This document shows, in pieces, positions 33,073 to 44,390 of a stretch of 64,000 nucleotides of DNA. The notes under the pieces were generated by a model. The model worked only from the letters and a program-made list of their open reading frames with translations, had not been told where the DNA came from and ran no database searches. The DNA is from Moniliophthora roreri (taxonomy: Eukaryota > Basidiomycota > Agaricomycetes > Agaricales > Marasmiaceae). A program made the position numbers and the translations under genes. The stretch lies in assembly GCA_001466705.2 (NCBI GenBank), contig LATX02000195.1:124001-188000 (forward strand), read 5' to 3'. Position 1 is the stretch's first letter, and the number at the start of each line of letters is the position of its first letter.

Positions 33073-36000
33073 TAAGAATCATTGTAACCAGTCCCGGGGG
33101 TTGTGCCAGGGTTGTATTGTTGATGTGGGGGATGCATAACTCCCTCGAAACTCGTCATAAACTACTATAACCCGGCATAACCTGGATATGTTGCTGACAT
33201 AACCCAGATATGTCAGGTTATCAGAGTCTATAACCGGTTTCAGGGGTTTGTAACTAGTTAGTGGGGCTCATGTTGGGTTTTGGTGTGTGTTTAGTCCCCA
33301 AGGGTATCCTGAACTACAGGCCACAGGACTAGTATATCTAGTTTGACAGTGTTCAAGCAGAACACGGGCTTAGCCAAAATATCTGATATAAAAATGTCTA
33401 TTGGCATTCTAACGACATACAAGAAAGGTACTAAGTGTGCTGCTCTGAGCTGCAGGACCCTGTCATCCATCCATATGAGACCCAAATCAGCACTAAGAAG
33501 GTTCATTAGCAAGCAAGAGCAAGAACAAGGCAAGGGTATACCAGACTCACAGCATGGAAATACAACTTCAAACATGTTTCGGTAGTCCTGAATGCACTAT
33601 AGTTGAATATATAATCATGCAATGAAGTAGAGACACACACACCGAGTAAGTGAGAGTCAAGACATGTGTCAGCATATCTGATCAATAGCGTCAGCATCCT
33701 ACAAGGTGAGTTAGACATGTCATGAAGGGTGTTATGCGATATGTACTCACTATGTCAGCAAGTATTGACAGTATCGGACGCATACAACTAGGATATGGTT
33801 GGTCAGTGAGGGGATAGTAGATAAGAACAAGAACACGACATGAACCTTCGAGGGTTGAACCTTGAGACGGAGGCGAAGTGGGGTGTGCTGCCATTCATGT
33901 AAAGATGTCAAGACTACTTATGTGTGTTGGTGCTTGAGGTTGAAACCCATGATCAGGCACGAATTTGCCTGGAAGCTGTCAGTGTTTGAATCAGTGAACA
34001 TCTGAATGCATAAATGGGAAACATGCCTTGAAACCACCTGCTACCCATACGTCCCATGCGATAGCCCTGCTCACATATACTGATCAACTCCTTGAGACCG
34101 GCGATAAGTAGTTGACACGTCACCCGTCCTCACTGGAGCATCTGAGACAAAGGTTTCATCAGTGAATTACAAGGAATCACAGAGTACATTGATACACTGA
34201 CTCACAGAATGCATGATTGAGGGACGAGAAGGCCCATAGAGTGAGATGAAGGCCGATGAGAGGGGAGCTACGACGGGGCAGAGCTGGGACAAAGCTGGGA
34301 TGACCCGACGATGGTAGTGGTTAGAAGGAAAGGAGCGGAGTTCGAAAATCGGACGGACATTGGAATTTAAACCCCGAGCACCTGGACTGTTCTCCCACGT
34401 GATGCTTCCCTGGTAGTGAACGCCGTGTTCTGGTTTCAGCTCGCTGCCTGCCCGTGTTGTTACTGGTCAGTAAGACACACAATTTTTAAAAGTCACCTCA
34501 AGCTGACTTGTCTGTCTACTAGCACTTGGTATGGCAGATTATGGTGGGACGTGAATTACTAAAGCCAGACACATCAAGTTATGGAGGGTTATGTCCCAGT
34601 TACACACTCTGATAACTGGTTATGCCGGGTTTGGTGAGTTATACCTTCATCCTAACCTACAGAAACCAGGTTAAACCCACAGAGACTTGTGAAGACTGGT
34701 TTCATGGGCGTATGACCCCTGTATCCGGTGATGTCCTCTTGTCATTTTTGCAGATGTACGTCACGAGGGAAGAAACGAAAATCCAGCTTCATTTCCTTAC
34801 GGCTCACGTCTGTGCAGCGAATTGGAACAACTGCTTGGCTTGGCCATCGCAGGGCTCAAAACGGGCCGTTCCTCCTCCGCGGCTTGAGCACGGGTCGCCC
34901 GCATTAGATGACCGTGGGTCTTCTGCGGAGATGAGTTAGTATACACTCAGTGGGCTTCGAGAAACACACGGGGCCGGTACAGATCCCCTCGGAAGCGTAA
35001 TAGCGACTCGGAATCCATTATCGTTTTGGAGGACCAGGCAGCCACCAGTCGTCCTGTGTACCAAAAGACCAGGCGAATACAAAACGGAACGTACGTCAAG
35101 ATATACTCGTCGTCCGCATATTTGCTCAAGATGGATAGTGCTCCATCAGTTTGATAGAAGCCATTCTTGGGATGGTTTTGTTTTGGTTCGTTCCGTTGTT
35201 CGGCTTCGCTCTCATCGCCGGTTAGCTACAAGTACGAGTCCGTTTTCTGGTGTTGTAACTTTCTGGGCTAACAGACGATGAGAGCGCGCGGCGGAACGAA
35301 CCAAACAAAATGATCTATCGAGATCTATCCAACCACAACTTTCCCACCCACTTATACCTTCCGTATAAGGAAAAATTTGGCAGAAGAAAGACGAGTCCTC
35401 GTAAACTCGGACTCGTAACCATGAAGACTCGGAAGCAAGGCTCGAGGTAATGACATTGGCTATCTTATGGATCGTTTTAACTTGTGGATACTGAAGCGTC
35501 CCAAGCTTCAAACTGTTCAAGATTTCCAGAAAAAAAGGTTAGCTTTGGATGACTAGTGTGGTAGGGGATCCGGGGCACCGGACGGCATTATAGTAGTCAC
35601 ATGACCGTAGTTCCGATAGCCTTTCGCCATGTACGGTAGCGTAGACTCACCAGCAACCAGCACCGTGTCTTTGGCATTGCGTTAGCCAGACCGCCCGGCC
35701 CTCTCCACTAGGCTTCGAGAAAATGAGCAGAGGAGAACATCTTGAATGGATCCAGACTCTGTCCAAATCAGGCTCAAAGCTATCCGTCACGGTCTTGGCA
35801 CGTGTGCCAAACGCACGAAGGACCGACGCTAAACCATGACTCTACCAGGCCACGAACGTGCCACTGACTTAGTATGCGAACAATAATCGCAGGCGTTGAT
35901 TTTCAAGACATCCTAACTGGACTGGATCTAATCAACTTTGCCGAATCGCCTGCCACATTAAGCACGTTAATCCCTCGCCTTCGCGGAGAACCACCTAGCC

Positions 36001-36191
36001 CTCGTCTACTTCATAGATTTTGTGATTAGACCACACTCGGTTTATTGGTGTTCATCTACTCCTAGTCAGACAGGATTAAACTACGGTAGGAAACGAGTCA
36101 TAAGATAATAAATACGTCATGAGATAATGTCGTTCTGTTCAGTTGACGCTCAGCATTGAGTCCAGTTCCACTGCGCATCCATTCCAATGCC
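33073..36191. other. Gene-poor region with inverted repeats
   Basis: No coding region is supported over 3 kb.  Related words lie in opposite orientation at 33171-33230 and 34606-34632 (AACCCGGCATAACC followed by GTTATCAGAGT), which may mark a second degenerate element of about 1.5 kb. A hairpin-like repeat lies at 35176-35310. Confidence 0.5.
35176..35310. repeat. Imperfect inverted repeat, arms about 45-50 bp
   Basis: Arms 35176-35226 and 35267-35310 pair through TTTGGTTCGTTCCG / CGGAACGAACCAAA and GCTCTCATCG / CGATGAGAGC, with a 40-nt loop. Read from sequence. It may be a small MITE or a fold-back relic. Confidence 0.75.
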
Positions 36192-37737
36192 TTAAAGTAC
36201 AATCCAACATCCCATTAAAACCGTCGCCACCAACCACCTCCATTCCACCGCAACTCTGCTCGAGAAGTTGGCACTCCCAGCAGCAACCCACTCCTTCCAT
36301 GCACTCTGCATCATCAACACAAAGGCTTGAGCCTCCGGGTTCTGTGTTCCCTGTGACACATACCAATGAGGATTCGCAACCGGTTCTACCCAACCATCCG
36401 AGGTGAAATATTTAAGGTTGTAGTTCCCGTTGCCGACTGTCGATGACAGGGCTTTCCGACTCCGCTCGGCATATGGTATCCAGTGGCTTTCCGTTCCGTT
36501 TGACAGCAGGGATAGGCGATAGGCGGAGGCAGCGAGAAGAGCGGTAGACCCAGTATCATAGAAGGTGGAGGCGTTGTTGGCGTAGTTCCTGAAGATGGAT
36601 GTGTCGTCCTTCGGAAGAAGGTTACTTAGAATGATGTTGAAAGCGAGAGGTAGCAGAAAGGCACTTACGATCTGGTGGTACATGGCACCGATAATCTCTT
36701 TAGCCCAGTGCAGCATGTCTTCCCTCTCCTTTATGAACTCATCTGCGTAATATGAGTGCTGTATCGTCGCCAGGACACGGAGAATACCGTGTGCTGCCCA
36801 ACCATTGCCTATGAAGGAGTAAGCGTTGGTCTAGAAGATCAAAAGAATGAACATGCCAGTTGACCAAAAGCCGCTGTCATTTTCAGGGAACTCGGGTTTT
36901 CCGGACCCTAGCACGACGTGCCTCCACAACCCCTTCGTTTTGCCTTCTGATTCGTCTACAAAGTAGGATCGGTACAATCTGATTTGAGCGTAAGCATCCC
37001 GGATGAGGGTGGCGTTGTAAGTCTGCGCGCCATAAAGTGCAAGGAATGGGGGAATCATCGAGACCGAGTCGGACCTATAGCAGACGGTGTTGGAACAAGA
37101 GCGGATAAAAAATAAATCACCATCAACTCACCATAACTGCAGCTCAGAAAGTCTGTGTGAAATTGCACCATCGTACGTCCTCGGTACTCTCGTGTACAGG
37201 AAGTCTAACTGGTCTTTCGCGGCTTGCATGTAAACGCTACCGTTCCCATCCAGATTGAGATGTCCGGCGAGTAATACACCTGGACCTATGGATGTGGGGT
37301 CTGCAGCTGCCAGATCGTACATGAGTGGTTGCGGGCCTGTGATTTCCCCCGCATCATATGACATCGAGGTAACATTGACGCCAAAATTGGACATGGTGCG
37401 GTTCGCCACGACTGTTCGAACAATAGACATGACCTCTGAAAGAGAGCCAGATGTCGGAGATTGATATCTCGGGAATGGGATTGAGACAGGTTGCGGGTAA
37501 GTCGTGAAAACGCTGTAACTTGGCGAGTCGAGTTCTAGTAGTGCTTGTATCCGTGTCCCGATTTCCCAACTGAGTGTAAATGGCTCGTCAATGCAGGGCA
37601 AAAAAAACCAAAAAGAGACCGACAAACCTGAGCAGATACTTCTCCCCCAACCTCGCTTTCACATTCTCTAATACAGCATCTGGGAGTTGTTGCCCAGCAA
37701 CAATCGCTACCCAAAAACAGGAAATGAACCAAAGCAT
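36192..37737 (-). CDS. Secreted or GPI-anchored six-hairpin glycosidase (GH105/GH88-like)
   Basis: Exons 37737-37640, 37569-37132, 37074-36857, 36808-36669 and 36608-36192 join in frame to 436 aa. The N-terminus is a signal peptide (MLWFISCFWVAIVAGQQ). Family-like elements are YDGAISHRLSELQLWSDSV, MIPPFLALYG and the Trp-rich block SGFWSTGNGWAAHGILRVLA, matching alpha/alpha six-hairpin hydrolases of the unsaturated-uronyl hydrolase type. The C-terminus is hydrophobic (WLVATVLMGCWIVL) after a Ser/Asn-rich stretch, so a GPI anchor or tail anchor is likely. The third intron starts with GC (TG|GCATGT), not GT, a known minor donor. Multiple N-x-S/T sites agree with secretion. Substrate specificity is not deducible; exact family membership is inferred. 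Confidence 0.75.
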
Positions 37738-38553
37738 TGTCGATGAAGGAAATAAAAATGGGAAGTATACATCACCGATGGCACAGACAGCAGGCTTTTC
37801 AAGGTCCAAGTCCTCGTAACACGTTGGTGTCGATCGTTCCTTGATACCAGCGGGTATCACTCTGGTAGCCATAGCTGTCACCGTTCACCGTTCACCCGCA
37901 GCGATTTGAAATTATAAAACCTGTGGGAGACACTCAGACATGTAAACTTGCTCAATGGTTTCATTAAGCCTCCTTCGATTCTCCCTCGGAGGCTGCGTGG
38001 TGTGATGGAGGGCAGCTCCTGTTTTATAAAGTGATACCTGTAGAAGCAAATGCATAGCAAGGTGCAGACACCTGTCAAAGTGAAATTTGTCCCGTACATA
38101 CCTCTCGGCCCGGCTTTCGACCTCCATTCAGCTCAGAGGCAGCAATCGTCCGTGCCAGAGTTGCGCTTACCGTGTGACTCGAGCGCGAGCCTGAAGTCCG
38201 TGCGGAGCTCCAATTTTCAAAGTTTGAGACTCCGACAGTAATGCAGGCGCGTGAAGCGCAGGGGTCATTGTGCTTCTTTCTTACTTACCACTTATCTCCC
38301 TGCCCCTTTATCGAACTTTGTTGCCTTTACAATTTTACCGGCTTCTGAGTCGTTTAGTTGATTCTAAGGCCTATTCTTCTCCTTCTGCATACCAATTTTG
38401 TTGATTTTGATAGTGGTTTTGCTGGTCCAGGCCCCTATTTACCTACTCGATTTTGACTTTTGACTTTCGACTTCGTTCACCAGCTCTCCCCCTTTCTATC
38501 GTACTGTTTCATATTTGAAGTTTGGCATCCTTACACAACCTTGCGCTACCATC
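37738..38553. other. Divergent intergenic region
   Basis: Upstream region of both the glycosidase (minus) and the gene at 38554 (plus). The part from 38270 is pyrimidine-rich, as is common near fungal transcription starts. No gene seen. Confidence 0.5.
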
Positions 38554-39396
38554 ATGTCCTTCAGAGTTTCTGTTTCATCACTTATCTTTCATCCTTCTTC
38601 CCCTTCACTTTCATCTCTTGACCGTTCTTTGCTCAATATCTCGTTTCAGGGCCAAAGGCGTCCCAGTTACACTATTAGGAAAGAAGTACGTTTCCTACGC
38701 TCGTTTTACCGTCGCCTTCACTAACAGAACGCGTCTTTCAGATTCCGCCAATCATGAAGGAGTACGGCCTCACAAAAGAACAGAAGGAGAGGCTTGGGGT
38801 TAGTGAGTCTGACACCAAATTTTTGCCTTCAAACTCCTCTGCTACGGACAGCCCTGGGCGCGGGTCGCTCGGGGCTCCTTCTGACAGGTATAATGGCGTT
38901 GAACTAGAACGGTCCTCCACCATCGACGCGACTACCACTACGACCAAGGCCAGGACTAAAGACTACGACTTGGGGCGGCCTTCGACCATGACTGCATCGA
39001 CTGGGACTACGATTAGGACTAAGGACTATGGCGATATCGGCTTAGGACGACCTTCAACTACGTCTGCTACTACCGCGACAACGATAACTACGACTCGCTC
39101 GAAGAGATCGGCCCTCGTCGGACTCGGGTTTGGTTTACCATCGACATATGGCGCTAGGCGGAATTCAAGAAACAACCAAAGACGGACGACTACGACACTC
39201 GTCAAGAAGGCCAAGTTCGCGAAGAGGAGGCTTTTTACAATCCCAGAAGAAGGGCCAGAAGCTTTCAAATTCTCGCCGAGATGTAAGTGCCCAGTATGTC
39301 GTTAGCCTCGGTATACTTACAGCGTACTCAGTAGGGTCACCGAAGGCGAAGGAATTCGTTTTGGGGAGGGTGAATATGAATCGGGTTTTGGTTTGA
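38554..39396 (+). CDS. Unrecognised protein with Thr/Arg-rich low-complexity repeats
   Basis: Exons 38554-38685, 38742-39282 and 39332-39396 (introns 56 and 49 nt, normal ends) give 245 aa in one frame. The first part (QGQRRPSYTIRKE, then IPPIMKEYGLTKEQKERLG) looks like an ordered N-terminal segment. The middle holds two imperfect repeats of the type (A)RTKDY-x-LGRPST followed by Thr-rich stretches. A basic segment (KKAKFAKRRLF) and a short conserved-looking tail (SPKAKEFVLGRV) end the protein. No signal peptide, membrane span or known domain was seen. Function unknown; a nuclear or mitochondrial location would be a guess. Confidence 0.6.
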
Positions 39397-42040
39397 TATT
39401 CGCGTCACATTTACCCTTTTTCCATCTTGTGTCTTTTTCTTCACTGCCCTATGCCTCTCTCTCCTCATCTCTACTTGTTCCTACTTCCGTCTCTCTTCTC
39501 TATGGTTCTGGCCCTTCCATGTTTTTATATCCTCAGTCTACATCTTCTCCTCGTCACTGTCTGTTTCACATCTCTATCACTCATTCTCAACTGTCTGGTG
39601 TTCTTCCTCCCATCATCTCGTTCCTCCTTTTTCATCGGCTCCTCGTCTCCCTTTCGTTCAATCCTTTTTCCTCATCTTCATCTCTCTATCTTCTCCGTCT
39701 CTCCAATCGTATATCTCTCGTATTCTCTTCATACCCCTCTCCTTGTCTGTTTCCTTTTCTGTGCTTCTTTCATTCGTTTCTCTGGGTACTATATGGACGG
39801 ACGCTGTGGACGATTTTCTTTTTTCATACGGACATACGCTTTGGACGTTCTACATTCTCCGCTTTGGCTACTAACGCTTCTCTTCTAGCACAATTCCTAG
39901 GTAAGTCCAGGCCTTCAGGCCTTGGACCGATAATAATCGCGACCTCCATCATTTCTACCTGGCTTATTCCCACTTCCCTGCGTACCCTCATTTTACCTGT
40001 AGGTCTCCCTTGGAGTACTGTGGACAGATTCTGAAGAAAGTTGAATCGCAGATCTTTCCAATTAACTTTATTTGATTCACTTCCGCCTCTTTTGCGTACC
40101 CATATTGTACTTCCTGTAAGTCTTCGCTTTCGTGCTATCACGGTCGGACTCTGACGATGTTCTCGTTACAGATTTTGTTACTTTCTAGTCTGGTCATACC
40201 CCCGACTCATTCCTGTAATCCTTTGCCTGAATGATTTCATGCTGAATTCTTACTTTTCTTACTTTTCGTTCGTTCCTGCATCTCTTGCGCAGACATTCCG
40301 CTTGCCTCTGTTCAGCCACGGAACCCTGAAGTGGACCCCCAGCTGAATCCGTCCTCATGTCGTTCCTGTTCTCGCTTGCTCCGCCCCTTCTCTGCATTGT
40401 CAAGTAAGCGGCAATACCATCCTGTCGTTACCTGAAAACTAATTCCACCTGAGTACGGAATATTGCCCATTCATTCCTCCGTCACGTCGCTCGCCACAAA
40501 CGGTTGTGGCCTGACAACTGCACCTTCTCTTATCCGGATCTTCGCGTACCTCTCATGTTGCGCTCTCACCTCATGCCTTCCTGATCCCAACGCCACTTTC
40601 TTCCTTTTGGCATTCCGCGAGATGGTCGCACTTCGGTGCACTAAGCCGGGACCCGAACCGCTCAGCCAAAGTCGTTGTGCAAGCCTCACCGTTATAACTG
40701 GTGCAGCAGAGGCCGGCAGGAATGTATTAGGACGTATCTCACGGACAAGATCTTCGGATTGGTAGTCTTAAGTGACATGTATATTTGTTCTGGCAGGCTT
40801 AGGACATTGCCGTTGTATCGATATGAGATTTTAGTGCATTTTCGGCGCTTCAGTTGCGGACTCTCCATCCAAATCCATCATATCTCTGGCAGCGGTTAAG
40901 TCGGCGGCACGAGTAAGGCAATTCCATATGCACACATGGGAGGACAGACTCATCTTCAGGGTGTCAGTTGATCCACGACCAACGTTGTGCTCAACGGCAA
41001 GAGTACGGAGGTGCTTGCGGCCAAACGGGGGGGTGCGATAATACGGCGATAAGAAAACTGCTTCTGATCTTCCGATATGTCATATATTGAAAATCGATAC
41101 TAAACACATCCAGTAGGTGAGTTGCATGTAATCAGAATATAGGAGCTCCACCTTCAGAAGTACCGGAATCCGGAACTACTCGTGACTGGACTATCAGCGG
41201 GACGCTCAGACGGTATACTAAGTGTAGCAACGTTGTGTGTGGAGACGTTGAGGAGGGTGACATTGGTTTGAAACAGTTGTCTATTGCATTAGGAGGAATA
41301 GGAGATGTGCTTGTGTCAGGACCCAAGACGTTACAAAAAAAAAAAAAAACTCAAAACGCACGATATCAGTTTCAAGCAGTCGCGGCTCCCAACCTTAGCA
41401 ATTGAGCCAGTTATCCCGGATGTAAAGTGATTTGAGCAAGAGTCTCAGGGCTTAGACGCGAAGGAAAAGGCGTGAATGGAGAGACCCGGGAACGGTGGGA
41501 AAAGCCTCACATCACATAAGCCATACGGCTTCATCTCGGGGTCCTAAGAAACGGTTTGTTGTACCCCCATCGTTTCATTATATCTAACATCAACACGCAG
41601 TCACCATCCCGAACTGAGAGTTGTAGCCAAGAATGATCTCGACTGAGAAATCTGAACGAGGACAAAATCGTACGTTGTGTATTCTAGCCATATTGGGATT
41701 ATTGTCAATGGCGCTCTTTGTTTTTGGTAGTTCCTATATCAGACACTGACGGTCTACTTTCCAAATCACGCTCCCACAGATTGACAATTCTGGCCTCCTC
41801 GCCTCAGATGATTTTAGGCTCCAATCTGTCGCTGTTGCACTGGCCTGTGCACCATCAGCCAGCGCGCTGTTGATGACACCTTCACATCCTTCTTCACCGG
41901 CTCTCGAGACATAGATACCCTCGTGCTGCCTGTTATTTTACAATGCAATTCTCAGTAATAGCACACAAGACATATTCCACCGCGCACTAGCGGTACTTAG
42001 CGCAGCAATTTTTCTAACCTCTAGACTCTATCATGACAAG
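39397..42040. other. Long region without a definable gene
   Basis: The first 380 nt (to about 39780) are strongly pyrimidine-rich on the plus strand, giving long Ser/Leu/Phe-rich open frames that I regard as compositional. The rest holds short frames only, plus an A-run at 41334-41350. Splice-like signals near 41633-41950 could belong to 5' exons of the decayed gene that follows. Confidence 0.45.
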
Positions 42041-43423
42041 TTGACGTCGCCATTCCTCGGCAGGTTCACTCTACGGTCAGCCTCTCCTATTGTAACTCCT
42101 TGCTCATCGATCCGCTCCCTACCAGGTGCATACACAATTCCTTTTGGATTATGCATCAACATACTTGCTTCGGGCAAGGATCATCAACACTTCCTACTCT
42201 CCACTATGTTGGCGGTGCTCTTCGTGTTGGCTACCATCAGTCTAGTAGTAGATACAAAGTATACCTTTGACATCTTTGCTATGCCTGCCAGCAATTCTGG
42301 CTTGGAGGTCATCAAACAGTCAGTGTAACGGGTTTCTTTCTCAGTGACTAATCACTGACTGCGAATAGGTATACTGTTGCCCGGACGATTCTGATGTTTC
42401 TAACAAAGTACGTTTCATTACATTACAATCAGGAGGCCTTAAACTGATCTCAGTAAACCACAGCGTCATAGCGAACTTCATAACGGTAGATATCATCTTA
42501 CGACGAATCTGCAGCCATGGTGCTGTTATATCATTTGGGGAAGGCGGATCAAGGTGATCATTATTCCTGGTAATTCTGAGCCTGGCAAACCATAGTAAGC
42601 GTTACCTATTTCATCCACGCATTCCCCTGACGTTTCGTCGATCTGGACTCCCAGTATTGGCTATAGTACTCCTCACTCGTTTTCACGCGGGGACAGGTCT
42701 AACCGTCCATCGTAACTTGGTGGGCTTGGAAATAGCTGCAACTCAGCACCACGATGCCTCTGCAGTCCTTCGTTGCGTTTTTCTCATGTGGACTGCGATG
42801 ACCAGTTCACTCTTGACCTTGACGTTAGGCTCGTAATCGCTCCAGGGGCTCATCATACATTTCTGATACTTCTTCACCCTCCTTGGACAGATGGAAGAAT
42901 ATTCTGGATTGGCCGTCAAGTGTCAGTATTTCTAGGACCTGAAATTCGAACAATGTACTGTTCTATCATTGCTACCATGTTCGTAGGTTGGAGTCGTAGC
43001 ACGTGTCCTCCTCTGCTCATCCAGTACATAGACTCGAGTCGGGCATGGTTTATCCCGTCTCTGGTGCTGTGTGCCTCTAGCATGCTAATTACCCTTCTAG
43101 TTTCTACTGATGATCAGGATGCGTTCAATATTACATGGTCCATCATCTCGTTCGTGTTTCGAAACACTCTGAACCAGTTTGCTGTACGTCTCATTTCCAG
43201 AAATGATCGTATATGGTTCTGATAGATTGAGTAGGGGATAGCACAGACGTTGATCATTGTACGAATTGGACTCGGGCAGAGTGTCCAGAGCGTGGATGAC
43301 GTGATCTCCACGCTCCGTTTGACGGGAATACTTTTTCGGATGTTGCACCAAGGAGACCAGGGTCGGCACTTGAACCTCGAAGTAGTGCACGTCGAGGGTA
43401 AGGCAAGCGCTTGGGGACGTTGA
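42041..43423 (+). pseudogene. Decayed third member of the multi-pass membrane protein family
   Basis: Blocks occur in the same order as in the intact gene at 8977: a hydrophobic segment (LSTMLAVLFVLATISLVV), ARTILMFLTK, a CYIIWGRRIKVIII block, GRIFWIGRQVSVFLGPE, LESGMVYP and a C-terminal TLIIVRIGLGQS to a stop at 43423. The frame does not hold. Two extra bases precede CYIIW, the frame changes again before LVILSLANH, and the LESGMVYP block runs into a TAG at 43078-43080 while the downstream hydrophobic segment continues in another frame. The donor before GRIFWIG appears lost. The 5' boundary is uncertain. Some of these could be unrecognised introns, but together they point to a relic. Confidence 0.6.
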
Positions 43424-44390
43424 TGGACCTTGGATCCACAAGGGTACAGGTATAGGAAAATGACTTCTCTTCATTCGAGCACGAACTGAAAGTGCATTTA
43501 TGAAGAATTCGCCACTAGTAACTTCTCGCGTGCTTAGCGTCCTTGTTATTGTGAGTCACCATGTCGCTGGGTGATTTGGTTGCTTCGGAACACTATCCTC
43601 TACCTCGGTACGCCCAGACTTCTCGATGCTTCGAATACTGTATTTCTTATTGTGAAAACAATGAACGACGTTTTAGTATTGATATAGCATGAGTTATACT
43701 CGGTATCCCGGTGTTTGCACACCAATGATGCCGTAACGTAGTTGCGCATGGCCGCAGCCCACTTGAGGACCGTATCTTGCACAGGAAGTGCTGGAGCTTC
43801 TCCAAACTTATGCAGTTGAAATGCATGCCGTTTGGAGGGAATATAGCGCGTCGAAACATCGCGTTTTTTTCGCGTCAAGGTCAAGAATTCTCCATCCCGT
43901 GATCGTGTCAATTTCCTGATTTGGAAGGTTATTGTCTTTTTTCTGATTGCGCTTTGTTTTTTGTTCCCTTCCGTCATCATGTCATTAGCAAACGATGCGC
44001 TCAAGTGCCGACGTATTGTACTTCTACGGGACTGAGTTCTTTATAAAGAGAAGGAAGTTCCTTCCATCCAGCATCCAGTTCCCACTGACGAGCTCGACGC
44101 TTCTGAATCACGCCTTCTTCGTTTTGAATATCTGTTCTCTTTGAATCTCAGTCTCATTCTGCATTACCTCAATCTATCTCATCTCATCGCACCGCATCGC
44201 ATCGCATCTCTTACGAATTTCTGTATCAAACTAACACTTTCTGTGTAAGTCCAGAATTTGGGCCAGAACGTTTACCGTGCTGATCTCGTCCTATCCAGAT
44301 CCATACGTTATTACATCAAGCATCAACCAAGAAATCATCAATTTAACTAGATCTCACTATCCAACTACGCCTAGAATCTCATCAGTAATA
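43424..44390. other. Intergenic region upstream of the BTG/Tob-like gene
   Basis: A minus-strand open frame (43600-44004, 134 codons) lacks any family feature and is not called. The stretch 44100-44390 is pyrimidine- and CATCG-rich, probably promoter and 5' untranslated region; a GT-AG intron may lie in it (donor near 44244). Confidence 0.45.

Noticed and set aside
39393..40034. Open frame of 213 codons rich in Ser, Leu and Phe
   Set aside because: Explained by the pyrimidine-rich composition, which lacks stop codons; no start context or homology-like pattern.
43600..44004. Minus-strand frame of 134 codons
   Set aside because: It starts at a non-ATG codon, shows no domain and lies in a likely promoter region.
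44277..44390. Upstream extension of the BTG/Tob-like frame
   Set aside because: It begins at GTG and is CAT/CAACC-rich like an untranslated leader; ATG 44391 has a good context.
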